A stretch of DNA of 64,000 nt. Origin: Monarcha castaneiventris obscurior (taxonomy: Eukaryota; Chordata; Aves; Passeriformes; Monarchidae). The stretch spans positions 4,666,501 to 4,730,500 of the forward strand of contig JAMPIT010000539.1 in assembly GCA_026261815.1 (NCBI GenBank), in the 5' to 3' direction. The notes under the pieces were generated by a model. It made no database searches. It was not told the origin of the DNA and worked only from the letters and a program-made list of their open reading frames with translations. Positions 52,901 to 62,900 of this stretch are shown piece after piece; the stretch's first letter is position 1; each line of letters begins with the position of its first letter. The position numbers were made by a program, and so were the translations under genes.

Positions 52901-53680
52901 CAGTATGAGGGAAGATACAGAGAGGGAAATTGATGCTATTTGCTTTTGGACAGAATGGTAGTGATTCATTATTATGACCCTACAAAATATCATTACTTGA
53001 GCTTGTATCTGAGAAAATCCATTTTCCTCTTGCTGTGAAAAAATGAAATACTCTTTTTAGTTTGCAAGTAATTAAACAGTTATTTTCTGTGTCAGAATTA
53101 TAAAAAGAGTGGTGAAAAGCTGTGTTTGGGGAGGTTCCCCTAAGGTTTTATTAAGTGTTTTTTACACTGATTTATCTCCAATACCTGTTGGGAAAACTTC
53201 CAGGATTTTTTGCAAAATTGAAGAGGGAGTATCAAATTCTTCCTCGGAAAGAAAATCTCTAAACAAAGTGCTAATAATATATTCCCAAGTTCAAGAGTAA
53301 CTCAGGAAAATAGTCAAATTAGGCATAACCACTTCTCTGGATTGAAACTTTAGCTAACTTTGCAGCGGGTATCTACAGAATAATCATTAGGTTTTGATTT
53401 TTCTTTCCCCACTGCAGTGACTGTGACAGCGCTGCCTCTGTGTTGACAGTGCAGGCATTGCTTTCAAAAGACCAGGAGATTTCCTGATGCTGCCAAGTGA
53501 CTAAAATGTGTTGGGGCTTTCCAAAATTGCCACTTTTCAGAATGTGTTTGAACTGTGGATTCCATAGACACATGTGACTGTTGGAATCCTGGGTTTTAGG
53601 TTAATGGGATATAGTAATGTATCTTGTAATGTAATGTATATGCACCTAACAAGATGGAGGATTCTGGGTGTGGGTTTTTA

Positions 53681-53704
53681 CTTCTTCTTTCTTCTTTCTT
53701 CTTC
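53681..53704. repeat. CTT/CTTT polypyrimidine microsatellite
   Basis: An irregular array of CTTCTTCTTT-type units. It lies about 100 bases left of the retroviral remnant. Confidence 0.9.
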
Positions 53705-54032
53705 ACAAATCTGCTTTTTCTGGTTTTGGTTCAAAAAAATCCGCAGTGCGGGACATGAACAGTTAGTTATTGGAATATAAATAAAAATAATCTACATGGA
53801 AATCCATAATTGGGTGACATAGGCCTTAAAAGGTCTTGGAAGTAGCACTCAGGGGCCATTTTCCACCCTGGCATCAAAGGAGCACGTCCTGTACAGCTGT
53901 GCCATAGATAAGAAATAATAAACAACAAATTAGAAGAATAATCCTGGTGTCTCCTGCGTCTTAATCCAAACTCTGAGTGCAAGAACTCAAGACACAGAGG
54001 CAAAACGAAAAATTCGAGATTTTTTTTTTACA

Positions 54033-54050
54033 TGTGACCCCAACGGGTGT
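54033..54050 (+). other. Degenerate retroviral primer-binding site (tRNA-Trp-like)
   Basis: TGTGACCCCAACGGGTGT immediately follows a CA dinucleotide that can end an LTR. It keeps the GTGACCCC-ACG core of the tRNA-Trp-type primer-binding site used by avian alpharetrovirus-like elements, with about one deletion and several substitutions. The position right after an LTR end is the main support. Confidence 0.5.
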
Positions 54051-54193
54051 CCGAAGGTGGGGACCTGGTGTGTGAATCAGAGGGAAGAAGGGGAATCAGA
54101 GGTTAAATGATTTACTAAGATGCTGTTTGTTAAAAACAATGCATACAGCTTGCTCAACACTTATTGTGCCTACCAAAGCAGAATGAGAAGATG

Positions 54194-54661
54194 TAAGACT
54201 ATTGATAAAGAGGAGGAATCTTGACCAAAGATCCTGTTTTCAAACCTAAAACTAACTTAAACCAGCCTTGAAGTCTGGACTCGGGCCAGGGACATAAAGA
54301 GCATGCACAGGGAAGCAAGGTGAAAAGTTCAGAAGGAGGAAGACTCTTTTACTTCATCTGAGGAAGACTCTTATTTCACCCCGGAGACCCCTGCCCACGA
54401 CCACCAGATGACACTGCGCAAGCACAATGCTGATGTCAATGACTTTTGGGCTCATTATAATACGAAGCGAGGCTAGGCGGGGCTAGGTAATGAATATGTA
54501 TAGGTGTATTGGGAAACTTAATGAAGTTTGTAACCCGATTTATCCCGAGCTGAATGCAGCTGTGGGCACGCATGACTTTGGAGGAATTATCCCCCATGCG
54601 TCCCAGCTGGAATAAACATCCCTACTTTACTGCTTATTCCAGTAGTGGAGTCTTTCCTACA
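54194..54661 (+). repeat. LTR-like block, right part of the retroviral remnant
   Basis: The block starts TGTAAG and ends CCTACA, a plausible short TG...CA inverted terminal pair. In between are a TATA-like box (54454-54463), a short CpG-bearing GGCTAGG duplication (54471-54487) and a poly(A) signal (54611-54616) about 50 bases before the end, the U3-R-U5 order of an LTR. No target-site duplication is evident with these edges, so the borders may be off by some tens of bases. Confidence 0.65.
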
Positions 54662-54935
54662 CATCAGTGTGTGCACCTCTCTGGTGTGATGGGGCACGTG
54701 CTGGTGCAGCTCTAGGGCCCCAGATCCCACTCCAGGCACTCTGGAGGCCTCCCAGCTATGTTTTCCCACCTGGCTGTGCACTTTTATTCCTGGCCTTGGG
54801 GAAACCAAAGGGGAGAGGATGTGCTGGTCTAAGCCTGAGCTTGAGCAGTAGGGACAGGCATAGGGTGTGTATGCAAGGGTAGGCGCTCAAAAGCATCCCC
54901 ATGCTGGACAGGTTTGCTCAGAAGCACAATTCTGA

Positions 54936-55392
54936 TCCAATCATAGAATAATTTAATCTGAAAGGGACTTTTTGAAGGTCTCTAGTCCAACCTCGAGGTG
55001 CTCAAGGCAGAACTAGCTTCCAGGTTAGCTGGGGTGTTTGGGGGTAGATCCCAGCCCTGTTCTGAGCATCTGTGAGGGTGGGGATCCCACAGTCTCTCTG
55101 TGTCCCACTTACCTTGTCTGACTCCCTGCACTGATTTGTGTTATCTATTTTTTTTTTCCTACTCCATACATCCTTTCCTTAGATCTGTCACTGACACAAT
55201 TGTTTCTTGTTTTGCTGCCCAGCTTTTGGAAGAGTCTCCCTGTTTCCTCTGTGAGTACCAGCAGGTAGATGTAGGCAGCAAATACATCTCTGTTCTAAGC
55301 TTTTTCTCTGGGCTGAACCAAACCCAGTATTTAATGTGCTTCCTCCCACATCAACCTGGTCATCTCCATTGGACTTGCTGCTTTCTCACACA
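54936..55392 (-). mobile_element. CR1 LINE, truncated and diverged, reverse orientation
   Basis: The plus strand begins AATCATAGAATAATTTAATC, the reverse complement of the CR1 terminal ATTCTATGATT repeat. It continues with AAAGGGACTTTTTGAAGG, CTCTAGTCCAACCTC, GGGGATCCCACAGTCTCTCT, TTTTTTTTTCCTA, GGGCTGAACCAAACCCAG and CATCTCCATTGGACTTGCTG. All correspond in order to the reverse-complement CR1 consensus. It is noticeably more diverged than the copy at 33108. It sits about 275 bases right of the retroviral remnant. Confidence 0.85.
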
Positions 55393-58300
55393 CTGTTTAA
55401 AAATAGAACTGTGCAGAAATAGAGATGTTTCCTAGTGCTGCTACAAAAAGGAGAAAGATGAGTTCCAACTGCCCAAAATATAGAATTCTCTTAATTTAAA
55501 AATATGACTTTCATTGAATCACTAAAATGAAAGTGGCCTTTGCAGGTTTGCCATGAAAATCTGTAGTTTAAAGCAACCATCTGTTCCAAAAATAAGTGAA
55601 AATTAATTTGGCAATGGATTAAAAAAATAGTAAAGTTGCAAATAGCAAGAAATGCAAGGTTTAGAGTGAAGAATGAAGCCTTAAATCTGCCATCTTGAGC
55701 ATAAATTGCGTATTCTATTATATAATTTAAAATTATTTGCCATTTTGAAAAGGGCTTCATGGAGCTATAAAAATTTATGTCATCTGACTATCTGGCTCAG
55801 ATAGTTGTGAACTATCTGCAACTGTTTTCCTGTCAAAAAATGCACTACTTGCAGTTCAGTTCAGTTGACTTCAGATTTATTTTTTCCCTGATGTATGTCT
55901 ACCATCAAAGTCAAGGCTGAATGAAAAACTTTTTCTTTAAAAATGTTTGTTCTTCAGCAGCTTGTTGGCTTTCATCTGGGTATTGAGGAGGTGTGAATGT
56001 GACTTGGAGAGCTGGACACTGCCAATAGTTTGGGAGGAGAAAATCCCTCTTGTGTATGGCTTTTATACCTGTGGTGCCATTGGATGTTTCTTCTTTTTCT
56101 TGTGGGGAGGGAATTGCTGAAAGGCATCACTTTTGGTTATTAAGTACTTCTGGGGTTTTTTTTTACAGCAAGACTCACCATGATTTAATGTATTATCCTC
56201 AGTCTGCCTGAAACTCAGGTTCCTTTTTTGGGCTAAACTGACAATCCTTGATTTCTTACCCAATTTCAAATGCACATTGTTAACATTCAGGGTGTGAGTC
56301 CCAGCGTTTTGCTCAGTGATTCACGAGAGCACAGGAGCTCTGCAGTCTGTCCAGGAGAGGCAGGATCCTGGCTGGGGGCCGGGGAACAGCTCAAGTTCTC
56401 AGCAGGCAGCTGCTTTTCTCCAGGAAAAAGTGCTCTGAGCTTTGAAGGGTAAAACAACTGAAGATGAATGCATTTAATTCAAAGGAAAAAATAATTGTGT
56501 TTATTCCAAGAAAGGTTTGGGTTTTTTCCTCTTAGCAAGTGGAATGGTGGTAAATACTCCCAACAGCATCTGAGCCCCCCCAGTGCCCCACCAGTACAGA
56601 CCTGTTAACCACTGTAGCTTTTGTTTCCATGCAACTTAACCTTCTGGAATATCCAAAAACTCCAGCACAACAACCTCTGCTTTAAATAATTCATGTGTTT
56701 CTTGATAGACAAAAATGTTTTTCTACCTTCAGTTTATTTTAAACTGGACTTAAAGACTGAAGGGAAAGAATGTGCCAAAAGAAATAATTATTTTACTTTA
56801 TCAAAAAGCAGGAGTGGCATAGAAAAGAACTTGGTTTTGCTGAAAGTTTAAATTATAATTTTAAGGACTGTCAGTAGTAGATTGAGCTGGAATTGATGAT
56901 TGACCACAAAATTCAGTATGTGTACTTTGATGTTAGCTACTGGAGAAAAAATCTGTGATAGGCACATGTTTCAATTTAAAATTATGGAGATGGTTATTAA
57001 ATAAATGCAGAATCCATGAATAAAATGAGAGTTATTTTTCTGGTACAGTGGTGTGCTTGGAAGACTGTAGCTGAAGGAATTAGTTATAAAGTTTTACCTT
57101 GAGGAGACTGAGGGATGCTGTGGAAAAGAAGACTGATGACTTCAAGCCAGGATCTGTGTAAAATAATAAGAACAAGAGTATTAGCAAAGCAATAAAACAG
57201 TTCATTCTGATGGTGGAGCCCAGTCTTGAGAATTCCTGTAGTCAAATTCCCACATGATTTTTCAAAGTGAATATGCAAAATGCGAGAGAGAATGAATGAC
57301 TCTACTCACCATTTCAGTATTCAGACCTGAGCAGTTATAAAAATAGATACTATTAATTCAGAAGCTTTATCTTGGAGTAGTTTTTTGTGGTGTGGTTTTG
57401 TTTGGGAGTTGTTTGTTTGTTTTCACAGTCTAGAGTTAAGGTATGTCCTGCCTATGATCCTTTGGCTGTCTAGTGTCTCCTTCATTGTGGAAGGGTGATT
57501 TGGAAAAATTGCCATAACAGCTTTGAATTAAAAGCTGTGTTTGGGAAAAAATATTCTGAAGTATTTAGAAACTTTCTAGAGACCTCTTTTTATTTTTTTG
57601 AGACCAGCTAAGTTGGAAAAAATAAATGGTCCAGTGACCACTTGCTCATTCATCTGCATGTGCAGCTGCAAAATTATTTTCTGTGCCTATCGTGCAAAAC
57701 TTCTTCCTAAATATGAGGTTTAGAGACCCTCTGGGAGTAATTAACTACAATGCAGAAGCAAATCTGGGTTCATTGTATGCACTGCTCATTTCGGAAATAT
57801 TTTTGTGCACAAAGCCCATTAGCAAGGTTCCAAAACCTTCATGAATGTTAAACATTTTGATAGGATTCTGAGCACTTCCTATTTAAATAAAATCTAATGT
57901 AATCTCATTAATTACATCTAGCTTTTGATCCCTGGATAGCAAATTGCTGTGTCAGATATGTGCCACAATGCATTCAAGGGCTAAAATCTGGCTTTTAAAA
58001 AAATTATTTATTTAACAGTGACAGAACAGCTCTTTTCTTGTGGGCTACACAAAACGTTGAGGATATTCTCAAAAGAAGTTGCCTGCTATTGATTTTATTC
58101 TACTTACTGGTCCACTTCCATGCCACTGCTCAGCTAAGAGCTTTCCTTCTGTGCTTTTAGCCTGTGCTGTGTGTGGTTTTTGGGAGCTTGACTCCAATTC
58201 AGTGGAAGTGCAAAGCAAAGCTGCTGTTTTTCATCAGTTTTACAGATTGGCAGTCAAAATTATTGAGTTCCTGGGGACATGATTTAACCAGGACTGGGAA

Positions 58301-59260
58301 TACATGCCCTTAGCTTCAGTGGGTGCAGACATGTGCCTGAAGTGAAGAGTACATTTAATTTACCAAATTAGATCAATGCATGAGGCTGAAGGACTTCAGA
58401 AGCAGCAGTGTGATGTTCTCTGGCCTGTGTTACATGGGCAGTCAGGGGCTGTAACCAGACTTGCCCTCACTTTGTCAGCTACTTTGTGAAGTAGCACAAA
58501 TCATGTGAGATCCTGTGAGGAAATCTGTGCCCCCTGTGTGTGTGGGATGAGGCTGTTGGGGCAGAAGTCCTGAGCAGCAGACTGCTGGGATTAGGTTTAC
58601 TGGCCTGGCTGTGTGCTCATGATCAGCAAGAAGCAGTGGCACGAAGACAGATGAAAAGCAGAAGTAAGTGCTCAGCTTTTATGAAAGTTTGTCCTTTCTT
58701 TTCTCTTAACTCTCTGTTGTCTGTTTCAGAAGGATCATATAGGGTTGCATCATATCCATTGTTCATTTCCCAATAGAAACCAAACTACAATATTTGTTAT
58801 TGTAAGAGAGTTAGTGTTTAAGATCTGAGGGTTTTCACACCACCTTCATTTTACCTCAGAATATGTAAAATATATCCAAACCCTTCCATTTAAGGTGATG
58901 GATTACCCTGTGCTTGTCTGCGCTATCTGGATTGGTTGGAATTTTGTGCAATTACTATTTTACACAGCAGCGGAGTATCTGTGAAGTGGATATCAATTGA
59001 AACATATTTTGCTCTTCAGACTTGCTTTTGCAGATTTCACAAAACATTTAATTAGTGATAATCAGCTTTTAACCAGCCAGCGCACACTGATGTGATTCTC
59101 TGCCTCTCTCCCCCATGGTTGTAGGCATAGTCTGTACCCTTCAGATAAATTGCTTGCAGTCTGGAGAACATCCTAGCCAGCAGGAAGGGGAAGAATACGG
59201 ACGTCACTTGCATGGGGAATAAAGAAGGTGTTGTGTATAATGTGGTTTCAGTGAAGAATA
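55393..59260. other. Non-coding region directly upstream of the receptor exon
   Basis: AT-rich with no supported coding exon. It is probably part of the intron that ends at the 59281 acceptor. A CACGTG-like or TATA-plus-initiator promoter arrangement was not found next to the exon; a CRE-like GACGTCAC lies at 59200-59207. Any non-coding first exon remains unlocated. Confidence 0.6.
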
Positions 59261-59281
59261 TCCTTTCCCTTTACTTTGCAG
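59261..59281 (+). other. Splice acceptor of the receptor exon
   Basis: A pyrimidine-rich tract (TCCTTTCCCTTTACTTTGCAG) ends in CAG at 59279-59281. It is the strongest acceptor-like sequence just upstream of the coding exon and implies at least one non-coding exon further upstream. No such exon could be identified with confidence in the window. Confidence 0.7.
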
Positions 59282-59282
59282 A

Positions 59283-59393
59283 ATGGTGAACTTGGAAACC
59301 AGCTGGAGATTGCAAAGTCTCCTTTCCCTTGAGGTTGCTGGTCAATGGTCGTCATCTACCACACCCAAGGAAACTAGAGGAGCTCCACGCTAA
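59283..59393 (+). other. Upstream ORF 1 in the receptor leader (36 codons)
   Basis: This ORF begins one base after the predicted exon start and runs 36 codons to TAA 59391-59393. It is in a different frame from the receptor ORF. Its first four residues, MVNL, equal the start of mammalian 5-HT2C, but the similarity stops there. It is therefore a uORF and perhaps a chance match or a decayed relic of an older start. Confidence 0.5.
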
Positions 59394-59415
59394 CTTCTGT
59401 AAGGTTTACTTCACT

Positions 59416-59514
59416 ATGGAAGATCAAATGATTTTCTGGCTCAGGTTTTGTAATGTTCGGCATCTGCCTTGGACCTGGAATTTGGAAAAGGGATCGTCTC
59501 TGAGGCACGGTTAA
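59416..59514 (+). other. Upstream ORF 2 in the receptor leader (32 codons)
   Basis: The ORF opens at ATG 59416, has a second in-frame ATG at 59428, and stops at TAA 59512-59514, 25 bases before the receptor ATG. It is in a different frame from the receptor. Reinitiation after such a short uORF is possible but inefficient at this spacing; that is inference from general rules. Confidence 0.5.
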
Positions 59515-59539
59515 GAGACAGAGAAACCAGCCCCAGACA

Positions 59540-59924
59540 ATGAGCACTTTAAGTAGCACTGGAATATTACTCAGCTTAACGACAGTGTCTGTTACACTGG
59601 ATTTTAGTTTGCATGGTGGTCTGATGGCTTGGTCCTTAAGCAGCAATTTGACTCTGAACCAGAGTTTGCCTACATCTGATCCTCTCAACGCCTCTGAGAA
59701 GGGCGAAGTCTCTCGGATGTCCGTGAGGGAGAAGAATTGGCCAGCCCTCCTGATCTTGGTTGTCATCCTGCTGACCATTGGGGGGAACATATTGGTAATT
59801 ATGGCTGTGTCCTTGGAGAAGAAGTTGCAGAATGCCACAAACTTCTTCCTGATGTCGCTGGCAGTAGCAGACATGCTGGTGGGTATCCTGGTCATGCCCG
59901 TGTCGCTCATTGCAGTCCTGTACG
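59540..59924 (+). CDS. HTR2C: 5-HT2-type serotonin receptor, first coding exon (N-terminus to TM2); best guess 5-HT2C
   Basis: This exon encodes the first 128 residues of a plasma-membrane serotonin receptor of the Gq/11-coupled 5-HT2 family. The extracellular N-terminus (about residues 1-65) has N-glycosylation sequons at N36, N40 and N50. TM1 (about 68-91) carries the GN motif with N1.50 at N83. A short first intracellular loop reads [12 protein letters not shown]2 (about 102-128) carries LAVAD with D2.50 at D111 and a VMP motif. The ATG has A at -3 and is the first in-frame Met after TGA 59501-59503. The exon ends TAC G|GTAAGT, so residue 129 is split (Asp or Gly depending on the next exon). 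NWPAL, TIGGN and ADMLVG favour 5-HT2C. EKNW, SLEKKLQ and MPVS favour 5-HT2A, and 5-HT2B fits worse. The usual mammalian 5-HT2C or 5-HT2A N-termini are not seen, so a start in another exon is possible. The amine-binding Asp of TM3 and the rest lie outside the window. Family is near certain; subtype about 0.6. Confidence 0.88.
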
Positions 59925-59930
59925 GTAAGT
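59922..59930 (+). other. Splice donor after the TM2 exon
   Basis: The sequence ACG|GTAAGT matches the vertebrate 5' splice-site consensus closely. It falls at the conserved intron position of 5-HT2 receptor genes, after the LY at the end of TM2. The intron is phase 1, splitting the next codon after its first G. Confidence 0.9.
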
Positions 59931-62900
59931 GCCTTCCCTCCTAGTTTGAATATTTACTTTTCACGGAGTCCCCCGAGGCTGCAGCAATCTGTTGTGCCCG
60001 ATTTTCCCTGTGCTGGTAGCTTGGGGAGTGTCAGTGTGCTCTTGATCATGGGTCCGGGCTGAGGTTCAGTCTCTGCTGGGAGCAGAGATTGTGTTCACAC
60101 TGCCAGGAATGGCCCATGGATAATGTCAGACTGTGGGGTTCTTGTTGCTGAGGCCCCCAAGAGAATCTGGGACAGCAAATCAGCTTTTTACCTTTTGGTT
60201 GGACAGCCCCAAAACTGAGCTTGGACACAAGAGCTCATAGAAAAGCTGAGGAGTGTTTTCATGACCAGCCCAGCTCTAAGCCGGGTCAGCATCTGTCCTT
60301 GAGCTCCCACTGCTGTCATCAGTGGGATTTGAGCAAAAATGTGGATAAGAAAGGAGGTTTGCACTAGTAGATTTGGCATTCCAATAAAAGCCTTCACTCC
60401 TGGCATTTGTGCCTTTCAGGGGGCCACTTTGCCTTTCTGTGCCTCAGTTTCCCTATCTCTAACCTGAGGATATGCTCTGTTTTAAGGCACGCAGAGGCCT
60501 GCCTGTAGAGGTGTACACATTTATTTCTCCCCATATTAGGGTCAGTGTGTTTGCAATGAAGCAGGGCATTGCTCCTGCACTCAAGTGTGGAGTCACTGTT
60601 AGCACTTCAAAGAAGTAAAATATCAAATATATCTGACTTTCATCTGGCTGAGACTCCAAATCCCTTTGTTCAGTGTGGTGCTAGGAGTCTGCATCCCTGG
60701 ATATTTCAAAGGGGTATTTCATTCTCCTCTGTGTCTCTGATCATCATGTTTGGATACTCACGTATCAATTTCATAATGTGTGTATTTCACAGATAAAACT
60801 TATTAATTTTTGAAGACTGTTTTCAGATTTTCTTAGAAAGGTATTTTAAGATTGATATTTCTTGGAAACAAATAATGCTGTTTACTTACAAATTTGATTA
60901 GAAATTGGTTTACTGTCCTGTAAAGTAAAATGTAGGGATATTTATCTGACTTCTTCACTTGCCTAAATGAGTAAGTCTGGCAGAGATTAATTTCTAAAAC
61001 ACATTGATCAAGCATACATCATTCCAAAGCTTATATAACTTGTCTACAGTGAGTTAAATCAATATGTGATTTAGGTACAGGCCTAGCTGTGGAGATCTTA
61101 TGCACAAAGGTCTTTTATTTTGAACTGTCAGAATAGTTCCATCTCTAAATCTTGTGTGTATTACAACATGTGTATTTTATTTTTAGCATTTTACTCCAGC
61201 TCCCTGGAGCTTGAAAGGGAGCATATAAATACTGAATTATGTGACTGACCTGCACTTGCATAAATTCTGTGTTAGCCAGTGACTCTAAAAAGGTGAATTT
61301 ATGGAAGTGGTCTTCCTACATACATACTTTCAAGGTCTTTGGAAACTAATAGAAATGGATTTTCTGTTCTGCCTAGAAAAAGATTACTCAAGGTAGTTTA
61401 AAGGTGTAAAGCATACCACCCCTTCAGCAGCAAGGAAATACCACTGATTTGAAGAGGCACTGTAATTATCGCCCTTTTTTTGCCAGAGAACCAGTGTTAG
61501 CTCTTGATAACCCAAACATTTCTCCATAGACAAACAGCACTATGTAGATTTTTTGGCAAAAGTCGTAATTTCAGGACAGACATAGAAGATTAGTGGAAAT
61601 GCTTTGAGAAATGAGGAGGTTGTTGGGGCAGTGCCGGGTGCTGGCACCAAAGCAGGCACGTTGCCTTCAGGCTTTGTGAGGGGAGGAGGAAGAAAAAGAA
61701 TGGAACTCAGAGGAACTTGTGGATTGATTTGAGTAGGACCCCAGTGAAATAATTTTTTTTTTTTCTATTATTTAAGCTATTGTGTTTAAGCTATTCAATT
61801 GTGGAAGGAAGAGGGGGGTAAATATTCTTACATCAGCACAGTTCTTGTGAGGGTAACTGGGGTGCATGGCCATGGACTGAGCAGGGAGAATGTTACTGCT
61901 TGGAAACGTAACTGTGAGTGTTCAGTCATTTTTACTCTGTTTTACCTTGTGCATTCTATATATTCTGCATAATCTTGTTCTGGGCTGTTTCAAAGGCTAT
62001 CTTATGCTGTACTGAGAAATGTATGCAGCACGACTCTTCCAGATTTGTAGAAGTCTCTTTTAATTTATGTAATCAGAGAGAAACCTTTAGAAATACATAT
62101 AACAAATAGAAGAGTGAAGAAATTACTTTTAGGTTTCCACATCAGTTCCCTCAGCCCCAAAGATAAATTCTAGTTGACAGAGTAGGCTCATTTCCTCACT
62201 TTTGGGCTAATAAGGTAAATGAAGTAGATTTCACTTCAAGCATAACCAGAAAATTGAATAGACACCCTCCACAAATACTTCTGGTTTTCAGTGGTTTTCT
62301 TAATTAAAAGAAGGAAAAATTAAGTTGTAAGTTAATTCAAGAGTCTTATTATAAAGGAAGGGACAGCAGGATGCAGCATGATGGATTTTTCACCAATTAA
62401 TCAGGGCTCAGATATATTTATCAATTAATCTTTCTTAAGTGTCTTACAGTAATCGATGAGTCGCATTTGACAACTGAGAACATTTTCCCTGGCATGCAGT
62501 TCCTAAGGAACTAAGCAAATTAGTGTGCTAATTAGTAAGCATGTTTTGGGCAGAGTAAATGAGAAATGTACCCAGCTTCATCTCAGTGGAGGAATGCCTG
62601 ATTAATTAAAAATACTGATATGATAGGGCATCAGGTACCTTACACATGATGGAGCTGACAACAGACAGAGGTTGTTTCCTCACCTCTGAGCACTTAGGGA
62701 CAAGCAGCAGTGGGTTTACATTGTGTCATGTGTTTGTGAGCAAGAAAGAGAGGGCTGCTCTTCCTCCGCTTGTGCTGGTGAAGGAACACAAGAGAATCTC
62801 ATCAGCTGATCTGAGTGGACATTGCAGAGGATGTTGAGTTTCCTTGGTTCTGTTGCAGAAGGTTCCCAGCTGCCAGCAAGTTGCCAGAGTGTGGCCAACA

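Larger units (their letters stand above)
41563..53809. other. Non-coding region
   Basis: Contains the T/G tract and TA repeat near 43.1 kb, the tandem duplication at 45.1 kb and the inverted repeat at 46.85 kb. It becomes AT-rich from about 49.3 to 53.7 kb. ORFs at 46142-46390 (minus) and 47558-47965 (plus, TTG start) were examined and show no recognisable domain. Confidence 0.7.
53810..54661 (+). mobile_element. Endogenous retrovirus (LTR retrotransposon) remnant, composite
   Basis: Two LTR-like blocks flank a short internal stretch. The left block (about 53810-54032) has an AATAAA at 53917-53922 and ends in CA directly before a primer-binding-site-like sequence. The right block (about 54194-54661) starts TGTAAG, has a TATA-like ATTATAATAC at 54454-54463 and AATAAA at 54611-54616, and ends CCTACA. 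The two blocks are not copies of each other, so they are not the paired LTRs of one provirus. The internal stretch is only about 160 bases and no gag, pol or env reading frame remains. It is an old, coding-dead copy. Family assignment within avian ERVs is not possible by eye. Confidence 0.7.
59282..59539 (+). other. 5' UTR part of the receptor exon, with upstream AUGs
   Basis: This 258-base stretch lies between the splice acceptor and the receptor ATG. It contains upstream AUGs at 59283, 59345, 59416, 59428 and 59453, all of which terminate before 59540. Several uAUGs ahead of the main start usually lower translation, so the leader could limit receptor synthesis. This is inferred from layout alone. 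If transcription starts inside this exon, or an internal acceptor (for example the AG at 59606-59607) is used, some or all of the uAUGs would be absent from the mRNA. Confidence 0.65.

Noticed and set aside
59374..59910. 178-codon minus-strand ORF overlapping the receptor exon
   Set aside because: It is the antisense shadow of the receptor coding exon and has no protein-family features.
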